This document shows positions 1 to 7,721 of a DNA stretch of 64,000 nucleotides, in pieces. This DNA is from Catellatospora tritici (lineage in GTDB: Bacteria; Actinomycetota; Actinomycetes; Mycobacteriales; Micromonosporaceae): the NCBI RefSeq assembly GCF_019083965.1, contig NZ_JAHRCY010000001.1, positions 701,077-765,076 of the forward strand, in the 5' to 3' direction. Both the position numbers and the translations under genes were made by a program. How positions within the stretch are numbered: position 1 is the stretch's first letter; every line of letters starts with the position of its first letter. The notes beneath the pieces were generated by a model, which worked only from the letters and a program-made list of their open reading frames with translations, ran no database searches and was not told the DNA's origin.

Positions 1-372
1 CGGGGCAGCGGCACCAGCCCCGCGACCGCGATCGCCGCGGGCGTGGCGGCGCTGGTCTGGTCCAAGTACCCGAACCTCACCGCCGACCAGGTGCTGGAGC
101 GGCTGACCCGGACCGCCGTGGACAAGGGCCCCAAGGGCCAGGACCGCGACTACGGCTTCGGCGTGGTCGACCCGGTCGCCGCGCTGACCGCCCCGGACGC
201 GCTGCCCAGCGCCGAGCCGACCGACCGGTCGGTCGCCACCGTCAGCGCCAGCGAGCTGCCCGACACCAGCGACGGTGGCGGCCTGCGCCTGGGCCTGATC
301 GCACTGGTGCTCGGCGTGATCATCGTCGGGGGCGGCGTGGCCGTCGTCGTGGCCCGCCGGGTCCACCGGTAG
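1..372 (+). CDS. Subtilisin-like (S8) membrane-anchored serine protease, C-terminal part
   Basis: The gene is cut by the left edge, so only about 123 residues are visible. The frame is open from base 1 and encodes the catalytic serine signature G-T-S-P-A-T, with the nucleophile Ser at bases 16-18, followed by an Ala-rich helix. A short linker leads to one transmembrane segment at about bases 280-350 and a basic tail ending RRVHR. This order (S8 domain, linker, C-terminal membrane anchor) is that of mycosins, the proteases tied to type VII secretion, where the catalytic domain faces outward. No ESX gene is visible, so assignment to mycosins rather than another anchored subtilase is inference. 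The Asp and His of the triad lie outside the window. Confidence 0.85.
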   Translation, partial: RGSGTSPATAIAAGVAALVWSKYPNLTADQVLERLTRTAVDKGPKGQDRDYGFGVVDPVAALTAPDALPSAEPTDRSVATVSASELPDTSDGGGLRLGLIALVLGVIIVGGGVAVVVARRVHR

Positions 373-382
373 CCTGCCGTCT

Positions 383-1006
383 ATGCCCAATCGCCCGAAC
401 CTGGTCCTCGCTTCCGCCAGCCCGGCGCGCCGCAACCTGCTCGCGGCCGCCGGGATCGACGCGGAGGTCATCGTCAGCGGCGTCGACGAGGACGCGATCG
501 AAGCGACCACCGCCGAGGCGCTCAGCGGCGTACTGGCTCGGATGAAGGCGCACGCCGTGGCGGAGCGGCTGCGCCACAGCACCCACCCGCGCCCGCACGC
601 CCTGGTGCTCGGCTGTGACTCGGTGCTCGCCTTCGACGGCCAGATTCTCGGCAAGCCGGACAGCCCCGACGAGGCGGTCAAGCGCTGGCAGGCGATGCGC
701 GGCCGCACCGGCGTGCTGCACACCGGCCACTGCCTGATCGACCTGACCACGGACCGGATCGCGCAGGGCGACGCTGCCACCGTGGTGCACTTCGCCGACA
801 TCAGCGACGAGGAGATCGACGCGTACGTCGGCTCCGGCGAGCCGCTGTGGGTGGCCGGCTCGTTCACCATCGACGGCCTGGGCAGCGCGTTCGTGGAGCG
901 ACTGGAGGGCGACCACACCAACGTGATCGGCCTGTCGCTGCCCCTGCTGCGCCGCATGCTGGCCGAACTGGGTTACGGCATCACACAGTTCTGGCGGGGC
1001 CGCTGA
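383..1006 (+). CDS. maf: Maf family nucleotide pyrophosphatase
   Basis: Maf proteins hydrolyse non-canonical or excess nucleoside triphosphates to the monophosphates in the cytoplasm. The 207-residue protein has the family signature S-A-S-P-A-R-R at residues 11-17, the central G-C-D-S-V acidic motif near residue 75 and the G-K-P motif near residue 90. Length is normal for the family. The ATG lies 10 bases after the protease stop, with no clear Shine-Dalgarno, so it may be translated by coupling or re-initiation. In M. tuberculosis maf (Rv3282) sits close to accA3 (Rv3285), as it does here, which supports the identification. The exact nucleotide preference cannot be read. Confidence 0.93.
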   Translation: MPNRPNLVLASASPARRNLLAAAGIDAEVIVSGVDEDAIEATTAEALSGVLARMKAHAVAERLRHSTHPRPHALVLGCDSVLAFDGQILGKPDSPDEAVKRWQAMRGRTGVLHTGHCLIDLTTDRIAQGDAATVVHFADISDEEIDAYVGSGEPLWVAGSFTIDGLGSAFVERLEGDHTNVIGLSLPLLRRMLAELGYGITQFWRGR

Positions 1007-1036
1007 ACCCGCTGCCGGCGGCATAGGCTCGCAGGC

Positions 1037-1696
1037 ATGAGCCGTTCCTTCATCACGGTCACCGAAGAACTCCACGACTACGTCGTCAGTCACGGCACCC
1101 CGCCCGACGAGCTGCAACAGGACCTGATCGCGGAGACCGCGCGGGCCACCGGCTCGGCCGCGGGCATGCAGATCGAGCCGGAGTACGCGGCGCTGTTGAC
1201 CATGCTCACCAAGCTGGTCGGCGTACGCCACGCCGTCGAGGTGGGCACGTTCACCGGCATGTCGTCGCTGGCCATCGCCCGCGGCTTGGCCGAGGGCGGC
1301 CGCCTGACCTGCTTCGACGTCTCCGACGAGTACACCTCCATCGCCCGGCGATACTGGGCGCGGGCGGGCGTGGCCGACCGGGTCGAGCTTCGCCTCGGCC
1401 CCGCCGCCGAAGGGCTGGCGCAACTGCCGGATGAGCCGTACCTGGACCTGGCGTTCGTCGACGCCGACAAGGAGAGCTACGGCGCGTACTGGGAGCTGCT
1501 GGTGCCGCGGATGCGCGCCGGCGGCCTGATCATCTCCGACAACACACTGCGCGGCGGCCGGGTGCTCGACCCGAGGCCGGACGACACCGGCACCATCGCG
1601 ATCGCCGCCTTCAACACCGCGGTCGCCGCCGACCCCCGCGTGGAGACGGTCCTACTCCCCTTCTCCGACGGCGTAACCCTCTCCCGCAAGCTCTAA
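1037..1696 (+). CDS. SAM-dependent O-methyltransferase (caffeoyl-CoA OMT / Methyltransf_3 type)
   Basis: This 219-residue cytosolic enzyme transfers methyl from S-adenosylmethionine, in this family usually to a catechol or phenol hydroxyl with a divalent metal. Motif I, V-E-V-G-T-F-T-G, is near residues 67-74. The metal and acceptor strand F-V-D-A-D-K is near residue 138, and a second metal-binding pair D-N follows in I-I-S-D-N near 165. The protein is full length. The start is 30 bases after the maf stop. The natural acceptor is unknown: the family ranges from housekeeping enzymes to secondary metabolism, and no pathway genes lie beside it. Confidence 0.9.
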   Translation: MSRSFITVTEELHDYVVSHGTPPDELQQDLIAETARATGSAAGMQIEPEYAALLTMLTKLVGVRHAVEVGTFTGMSSLAIARGLAEGGRLTCFDVSDEYTSIARRYWARAGVADRVELRLGPAAEGLAQLPDEPYLDLAFVDADKESYGAYWELLVPRMRAGGLIISDNTLRGGRVLDPRPDDTGTIAIAAFNTAVAADPRVETVLLPFSDGVTLSRKL

Positions 1697-1712
1697 CCCA
1701 CCCACCCACCCC
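1697..1712 (-). other. C-rich tract (G-quadruplex potential on the minus strand)
   Basis: Four runs of three or four C separated by single A directly follow the methyltransferase stop. The complementary strand could fold into a G-quadruplex with one-base loops. The tract sits just outside palindromic element A1. The same arrangement recurs at the other copies of this repeat family. Confidence 0.45.
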
Positions 1713-1732
1713 GGCCCAACCCCTCAACCCGA

Positions 1733-1902
1733 CCGGTTGATCATGAACTTATGGCACGGGTCGACGGTGTGTCGCGGGCACAACTTCCTGATCGTCTGCC
1801 GGGCCCCGGGCCGCGCCGACCCCCCGGGCCACCGGCTTGTTGATCAGGAGGTTGTGCACAGGACACACCGTCGAGCCGTGCCATAAGTTCATGATCAACC
1901 GG
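1733..1902. repeat. Palindromic element A, copy 1
   Basis: A long imperfect inverted repeat of about 170 bp. The left arm begins CCGGTTGATCATGAACTT and the right arm is its reverse complement ending at 1902. The homology continues inward through TCGACGGTGTGTC and through the segment around TTCCTGATC. A second copy is at 32259-32425, and end-only relatives are at 17781-17846 and 54629-54693. It has no ORF and looks like a REP or MITE-type non-autonomous element. Its right arm supplies the last codons and the stop of the MFS gene on the minus strand. Confidence 0.85.
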
Positions 1903-3097
1903 TGATGGGGGCCGGGGCGGGGGTGGGGACGGGGGTGGGGACGGGGGTGGGGGTGATGCGGAGGGCGAGGGCGGCTGCGGCGGCTAGGAGGAGGGGGATC
2001 AGGAGGAAGGCGGTGTGGGGGCCGACCTGGTCGGCGACCAGGCCGAGCGCGAGCGGGCCCGCGCCGAAACTGACCGCCATCGAGTACGACGCCACGCCCG
2101 CTGCCCGGTCCGCCTGCCCCGCCGCGGCCCCCAGCGCCAGCGCGATCGCCAGCGGGTAGTGCATCGCGTTGCCGAGCCCGAGCACGGCCAGCCCCACCAC
2201 GGCCACCACGGGTCCGGTGGCGCTCCAGAAGACGGCGAACCCGGCCAGGCTGACGGCCAGCGCGCACAGGTACAGCGGGATGGACCGCACCCGCAGGGCG
2301 ATCCGCGCCCCGCACAGGCGACCGACGAACATGCCGCCGACCACGGCCGACATCACCGCGGTGGCCACGCCCGGCGACATCCCGGCCCGGTCGCGCAGCA
2401 CCGAGGCGGCCCACATCGACAGCACGACCTCGACGGCGCCGGTGAGCGTCATCATCGACCAGGCCAGCCAGTACCCGCCGGGCAGCGGGCGACGTGGGGC
2501 GCTGTCGACGGCCGTCGCGGCTGAGGGTCCACCGGTGACGCTCACCCGGCGGACGTACGCGACCAGTGCGAGCAGCGCGACCAGGCCGACCAGCAGCCCG
2601 AACCCGGTACGCCAGCCGAGTCCGGCCCGCATGGTGGCGCCGACGGCCAGCGGGGCGAGCAGCCCGGCGGCGCAGCAGACCGCGTTGGCCTCGCTGATCG
2701 CAGCGGGTCCGGCCGGTCCGTGCCGGTCGGACAGTGCCGCCACGATGCCGCCGATCATGGTGATCCCGGCGACGGCGATGAGCGCGGTCAGCGCCAGGGT
2801 GACCGGGTACAGCGGCGGGAGGGTGACGAACGCCAGCACGCCGAGCGCGATGACGGCCTGCCCGCCCCAGAGCACGGCGGCTCGGCCGTACCGGCGGGAA
2901 AGGACCGGGTAGAGAGCGCCGCCGGCCACCGCGCCGACCGCGATGGCGGTGCTGTGCAGGCTGGCCGCCGCGGCACTGGTGCCCTGCTCGTCGCGCAGCA
3001 GCGGCATGACCGGCCCGAAGCCGTAGTTGAAGTAGCCCCAGAGGCCCAGCTGCAGGTAGATCAACCAGGTCGCGAGATCACGAGTAAGCCGGGGCAC
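1895..3097 (-). CDS. MFS family efflux transporter
   Basis: The 400-residue protein has about twelve hydrophobic segments and the overall pattern of YbfB/CynX-like or Bcr-like major facilitator exporters. The region after TM2 has the R-R-Y-G-R-A motif, a version of the MFS loop 2-3 signature. TM1 begins at about residue 9, so the GTG start at 3097 is close to the latest possible one. The C-terminus is a Pro/Thr/Val-rich tail (repeats of T-P-V-P) encoded by a G-rich stretch, and its last residues and TGA stop come from palindromic element A1. The gene lies 60 bases downstream of the DrrAB-like operon on the same strand, separated by a perfect inverted repeat that includes its start codon. Substrate unknown. 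Confidence 0.85.
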   Translation of the reverse strand: MPRLTRDLATWLIYLQLGLWGYFNYGFGPVMPLLRDEQGTSAAAASLHSTAIAVGAVAGGALYPVLSRRYGRAAVLWGGQAVIALGVLAFVTLPPLYPVTLALTALIAVAGITMIGGIVAALSDRHGPAGPAAISEANAVCCAAGLLAPLAVGATMRAGLGWRTGFGLLVGLVALLALVAYVRRVSVTGGPSAATAVDSAPRRPLPGGYWLAWSMMTLTGAVEVVLSMWAASVLRDRAGMSPGVATAVMSAVVGGMFVGRLCGARIALRVRSIPLYLCALAVSLAGFAVFWSATGPVVAVVGLAVLGLGNAMHYPLAIALALGAAAGQADRAAGVASYSMAVSFGAGPLALGLVADQVGPHTAFLLIPLLLAAAAALALRITPTPVPTPVPTPAPAPITG

Positions 3098-3130
3098 TGT
3101 ACGAAGCTACGCTCCTTACAGTGCCCCGGC
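3088..3130 (-). promoter_or_regulatory. 14-bp perfect inverted repeat enclosing the MFS start codon
   Basis: GCCGGGGCACTGTA at 3088-3101 and its exact reverse complement at 3117-3130 flank a 15-base spacer. On the minus strand the spacer carries an AGGAG Shine-Dalgarno, while the GTG start lies inside the 3' arm. It could be a translational hairpin, an operator, or a terminator for the upstream ABC operon. Sequence alone does not decide between these. Confidence 0.6.
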
Positions 3131-3157
3131 TGTGAGGTGTAACCGAGCTAACGCCGG

Positions 3158-3919
3158 TCAGCGCACGGACTTGGCGAAGGTCCGCGACGAGACGATCAGT
3201 GCGATGACCGTCAGCGGGCTGAGGATGGCCAGCGCCTGCCATACCGAGTCGTCGCCAGGGTTGCCCGCGAACAGCGCGCGCACACCGGTGACGGCCCAGC
3301 TGAACGGGTTGAAGTCGGCCACGCGCTGCAGCCACGCCGGGCCGAGCGCGATCGGCAGCAGGATGCCCGACAGCAGCATGATCGGCTGGATCAGCGTATT
3401 GAGCAGGGGCGCCATCGCGTCCTCGCTCTTCAGTGCCAGGCCCAGGGCATACCCGAGCGAGGACAGCAGCAGCGCCATCAGGCCGACCAGCAGGAACGCC
3501 AGCACCGCGTCGCCGACGGCGATGCGCAGCCCGAACGGGTACGACAGCAGCGTCACCAGCACGGCCTGGAACATCAGCTGCACCACGTCGCGCAGCGAGC
3601 GGCCGAGCAGCAGCGCCACCCGGCTGACCGGGGTGACCCGGTTGCGCTCGATCACGCCCGCGCGCAGCTCGGCGATGATGCCGAAGCCGGAGAAGGCGCT
3701 GAACAGCGCGACCATGACCAGCATGCCCGGCACGAACAGCTGGTAGGTCTCGCCCTGGCTGAGCGGCTTGCCCTGGCCCAGCGCCTTGCTCATCAGCGGC
3801 GCGAACAGGAACAGGTAGAACAGCGGCTGGGTGATGCCGACGATGACCCACACCGGGTTGCGCAGCAGGAGCAGCATCTGCCGCTGGAACACCAGCCAGG
3901 TGTCACGGAGGAATTTCAT
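3158..3919 (-). CDS. ABC-2 type transporter permease, DrrB-like
   Basis: This 253-residue integral membrane protein has about six hydrophobic helices. It carries the ABC-2 features of the daunorubicin-resistance DrrB and polyketide exporter family, including the conserved stretch around M-L-L-S-G-I-L-L-P-I near residue 185. It is the membrane half of a drug or lipid efflux pump with the ATPase encoded just upstream. The ATPase stop and this ATG are three bases apart, and GGGAGAG precedes the start, so the two are co-translated. Substrate cannot be read from sequence. Confidence 0.9.
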   Translation of the reverse strand: MKFLRDTWLVFQRQMLLLLRNPVWVIVGITQPLFYLFLFAPLMSKALGQGKPLSQGETYQLFVPGMLVMVALFSAFSGFGIIAELRAGVIERNRVTPVSRVALLLGRSLRDVVQLMFQAVLVTLLSYPFGLRIAVGDAVLAFLLVGLMALLLSSLGYALGLALKSEDAMAPLLNTLIQPIMLLSGILLPIALGPAWLQRVADFNPFSWAVTGVRALFAGNPGDDSVWQALAILSPLTVIALIVSSRTFAKSVR

Positions 3920-3922
3920 GGC

Positions 3923-4879
<957 letters not shown>

Positions 4880-4909
4880 TTATCGCTCCAGAGTCGGGGG
4901 AACCCGTGG

Positions 4910-4939
4910 AGCGTAGGACCAGGGTCTGACACTAGTCAA
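4910..4939 (-). promoter_or_regulatory. Predicted sigma70-type promoter of the drrAB-like genes
   Basis: On the minus strand a -35 box TTGACT (4934-4939) and a -10 box TACGCT (4910-4915) are 18 bases apart, with about 30 bases to the ATPase ATG. TGAC-TAGT-GTCA overlaps the -35 box and is a possible operator for the PadR-type regulator encoded upstream. The position fits an autoregulated efflux operon, but the operator role is inference. Confidence 0.55.
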
Positions 4940-4945
4940 GTTTGA

Positions 4946-5551
4946 TTATTCAGTTGCGAGGTTGGGATTTCCCCGCCACCGGGCCATCAACTCCGGGGTC
5001 CAGTACGGCGTGCCCGCCTCGATCTCGTCGGCGACACGCTCACACCACCCGATCTCGCCCTCGGCCCGCGCGATGTCCAGCTCCAGCATCCAGCGCACGT
5101 GGGTCGGCTTGTTGTCGGCCACCGCCCAGCCCGTGGCCAGCGCGGCCCGCTTACCGTCGTTGTCGGCCCGCAGATGCCGCGCCCGGTTGCGCAGCGCCGC
5201 CGTGACCTCCTCCCGGGGCAGCTCCGTCATCAACGAGAACGCCGCCAGGAACGGGTCCTCCCCCTCGTGCTGCCCCCACAGGTACGTCGTCAGCAGGTCG
5301 CGGAACTGCTCGGTGCCCTTCTCGGTCACCTCGTAGCGGGTGCGCGCGGGGCGGGAGCCGACCTGCTCACTGCCGACCTCGCGCAGCGCGCCCTCGTCGG
5401 CGAGCTTCTTCAGGGCGTGGTAGACCGACCCGGGCTGCACGTTGGCCCACTGGTCGGCATGCCAGCTCAGCAGCTCACGGCGTACGTCATACCCGTGCAC
5501 CGGCTGGAGCAGCCGGACCACACCCAGGATCATCATCCGCGTCGTCGACAC
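4946..5551 (-). CDS. PadR family transcriptional regulator
   Basis: A 201-residue winged-helix repressor. The N-terminal PadR domain contains M-M-I-L-G-V-V and P-V-H-G-Y-D-V-R-R-E-L-L, then Q-P-G-S-V-Y-H-A-L-K-K-L (recognition helix). A helical C-terminal dimerisation region follows (Vir_C type). The GTG at 5551 is chosen because family members begin with S-T-T-R-M just before the first helix. An upstream in-frame extension to 5617 is Arg/Gly-rich and looks non-coding. PadR regulators next to DrrAB-like pumps usually repress the pump until a ligand binds, which is the likely role here. Confidence 0.9.
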   Translation of the reverse strand: MSTTRMMILGVVRLLQPVHGYDVRRELLSWHADQWANVQPGSVYHALKKLADEGALREVGSEQVGSRPARTRYEVTEKGTEQFRDLLTTYLWGQHEGEDPFLAAFSLMTELPREEVTAALRNRARHLRADNDGKRAALATGWAVADNKPTHVRWMLELDIARAEGEIGWCERVADEIEAGTPYWTPELMARWRGNPNLATE

Positions 5552-5695
5552 GCCAGCCAGTGTGCGTCGCCCGTCCCACCCACGCCCTTCGGGGGCACCA
5601 CCACGCCACACCCTCACGCCACACCCTCACGCCCCGCCCCGCCCCGCCGGGCCGGGCCGGGCGCCCCGGTGCCGGGCGTCGCGGTGCTCGGCGTT

Positions 5696-5760
5696 CGTGC
5701 AGTTTCGGGGAAACTGCACGAAAGACGACCAAGATTCCTGCACTTTCCCCGAAACTGCAG
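5696..5760. repeat. Palindromic element C, copy 1
   Basis: About 65 bp consisting of two palindromes. The first is CGTGCAGTTTC and GAAACTGCACG around GGG (5696-5720). The second is a related imperfect one built on CTTTCCCCGAAA at the other end, and CCAAGATTC lies between them. The reverse complement of 14643-14708 matches it nearly throughout, and a partial copy is at the right end of the window. It is intergenic and has no ORF. Confidence 0.8.
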
Positions 5761-5856
5761 CGTCAACCCGCGCGACCGCGCGTGGGACGGGGCGCGGCGG
5801 GTGGCGGGGCGCGGCGGGTGGCGGGTGGCGGGGTGCGACGTCACCCCCTGAGGGGG

Positions 5857-5870
5857 TGAACGGTCGTTCA
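5857..5870. promoter_or_regulatory. TetR-type operator-like palindrome upstream of the carboxylase
   Basis: TGAACG-GT-CGTTCA is a perfect 6+6 palindrome with a two-base centre. A degenerate second version, with CGGTCGTTAATGA, lies at 5896-5908 at the -35 distance from the TAGACT box at 5922. The same 14-mer with a CT centre lies at the mutase start (25622). A shared repressor of acyl-CoA genes is an inference. Confidence 0.5.
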
Positions 5871-5952
5871 TGAGACTGGTCACATCGCGCCTGAGCGGTC
5901 GTTAATGATCAACTGCGCCGATAGACTCCGCGCAGGCCCGTCGGGGAGGACG

Positions 5953-7710
5953 ATGATGACGATGCTGTCCAAAGTGCTGATCGCCAACCGAGGCGAGATC
6001 GCCGTACGCGTGGCGCGAGCCTGCCGCGACGCGGGCCTGACCAGCGTCGCCGTCTATGCCGACGGCGACCGGGACGCGCTGCACGTCACCATCGCCGACG
6101 AGGCGTACGCGCTGGGCGGCGAGACCAGCGCCGACACGTACCTGCGCATCGACAAGCTGATCGACGTCGCGAAGCGCGCCGGCGCCGACGCGGTGCACCC
6201 CGGCTACGGCTTCCTCTCCGAGAACGCCGACTTCGCCCAGGCCGTCCTCGACGCCGGGCTGACCTGGGTCGGCCCCACCCCGCAGGCGATCCGCGACCTC
6301 GGCGACAAGGTCACTGCCCGGCACATCGCCCAGCGCGCCGGAGCACCGCTGGTGCCCGGCACGCCCGAGCCGGTCAAGGGCGCCGACGAGATCGTCGCGT
6401 TCGCCCGGGAACACGGCCTGCCGGTGGCCATCAAGGCGGCGTTCGGCGGCGGCGGTCGCGGCCTCAAGGTGGCCCGCACGCTGGAGGAGATCCCCGATCT
6501 GTTCGACTCGGCGACCCGCGAGGCGGTGGCCGCATTCGGCCGGGGCGAGTGCTTCGTCGAGCGGTACCTGGACAAGCCGCGCCACGTCGAGGCGCAGGTG
6601 CTGGCCGACCAGCACGGCAACGTGATCGTGGTGGGCACCCGCGACTGCTCGCTGCAGCGCCGCCACCAGAAACTGGTCGAGGAGGCGCCCGCGCCGTTCC
6701 TGACCGACGCGCAGCGTGCCGCCATTCACGACTCGGCGAAGGCGATCTGCCGCGAGGCGGGCTACCACGGCGCGGGCACGGTCGAGTACCTGGTCGGCAC
6801 GGACGGGACGATCTCGTTCCTGGAGGTCAACACCCGGCTGCAGGTCGAGCACCCGGTCACCGAGGAAACCTCCGGCATCGACCTGGTGCGCGAGCAGTTC
6901 CGCATCGCCGCCGGGGAGAAGCTTCGCTTCGACGCCGACCCGGCCCCGCGCGGCCACTCGATCGAGTTCCGGATCAACGGCGAGGACCCGGGGCGCAACT
7001 TCCTGCCCGCTCCGGGTGCGATCACGAAGCTGCACCTGCCCGCCGGTCCGGGCGTGCGCGTGGACACCGGGTTCGACACCGGCAGTGTGATCAGCGGAAA
7101 CTTCGACTCGCTGCTGGCCAAGGTGATCATCACCGGCGAGACGCGCACCGAGGCGCTGGAGCGCGCCCGCCGCGCCCTGGACGAGATGATCGTCGAGGGT
7201 ATGGCCACCGCGCTGCCGTTCCACCGCGCCATCGTGCGCGACCCGGCCTTCGTCGGGTTCACCGTGCACACCCGGTGGATCGAGACCGAATGGAACAACA
7301 CCGTCCCGGCCTTCACCGGCGGCGCGGCCGCCGAGGGCGAGGATGGCGGCCGACAGACCGTGGTGGTCGAGGTCGGCGGCAAGCGCCTGGAAGTATCCCT
7401 GCCCGCCTCGTTCGGGGGTACGGCCGTGGCCGCGCCCGCCGCGGGCCGCCCCGCCAAGCGGGCCGGGGGCAAACGCGGCGCGAACGTCGCGGCCAGCGGG
7501 GACGCGCTGACCGCCCCGATGCAGGGCACCATCGTCAAGCTCGCGGTCGCCGACGGCGACACCGTGGCCGAGGGCGACACCGTCGTGGTCCTGGAGGCCA
7601 TGAAGATGGAGCAGCCGCTCACCGCGCACAAGGCGGGTGTCATCACCGGCCTGACCGCGTCGGTCGGCGAGGTCGTCCAGTCCGGCACCACGCTGTGTGA
7701 GATCAAGTAG
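5953..7710 (+). CDS. accA3: Acyl-CoA carboxylase alpha subunit (biotin carboxylase + biotin carboxyl carrier)
   Basis: A 585-residue fused protein that carboxylates its own biotin with ATP and bicarbonate, for transfer to acetyl- or propionyl-CoA by separate beta subunits. It shows the biotin carboxylase N-domain ([10 protein letters not shown]) and an ATP-grasp domain with the Gly-rich loop G-G-G-G-R-G near residue 172. The [10 protein letters not shown] catalytic stretch is near 295, and a C-terminal biotinyl domain carries Lys551 in E-A-M-K-M-E. ATG 5953 or 5956 follows GGGGAGGA. Position near maf matches accA3 of M. tuberculosis. No carboxyltransferase beta subunit is in the window. It is probably regulated through the palindrome at 5857. 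Confidence 0.95.
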   Translation: MMTMLSKVLIANRGEIAVRVARACRDAGLTSVAVYADGDRDALHVTIADEAYALGGETSADTYLRIDKLIDVAKRAGADAVHPGYGFLSENADFAQAVLDAGLTWVGPTPQAIRDLGDKVTARHIAQRAGAPLVPGTPEPVKGADEIVAFAREHGLPVAIKAAFGGGGRGLKVARTLEEIPDLFDSATREAVAAFGRGECFVERYLDKPRHVEAQVLADQHGNVIVVGTRDCSLQRRHQKLVEEAPAPFLTDAQRAAIHDSAKAICREAGYHGAGTVEYLVGTDGTISFLEVNTRLQVEHPVTEETSGIDLVREQFRIAAGEKLRFDADPAPRGHSIEFRINGEDPGRNFLPAPGAITKLHLPAGPGVRVDTGFDTGSVISGNFDSLLAKVIITGETRTEALERARRALDEMIVEGMATALPFHRAIVRDPAFVGFTVHTRWIETEWNNTVPAFTGGAAAEGEDGGRQTVVVEVGGKRLEVSLPASFGGTAVAAPAAGRPAKRAGGKRGANVAASGDALTAPMQGTIVKLAVADGDTVAEGDTVVVLEAMKMEQPLTAHKAGVITGLTASVGEVVQSGTTLCEIK

Positions 7711-7721
7711 CCGCCGGCCGT

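Larger units (their letters stand above)
5552..5952. other. 401-bp divergent intergenic region
   Basis: It separates the divergent padR and acyl-CoA carboxylase genes. From the padR side it holds short G/C-rich direct repeats (about 5595-5665), palindromic element C1 (5696-5760), a purine/GC-rich stretch, the TGAACG-NN-CGTTCA operator-like palindrome, and a TAGACT -10-like box at 5922-5927. No further gene is visible. Confidence 0.6.

Noticed and set aside
1733..1902. Structured non-coding RNA or riboswitch at element A1
   Set aside because: It lies 3' of genes on both sides and recurs as a dispersed element, which fits a repeat better than a riboswitch.
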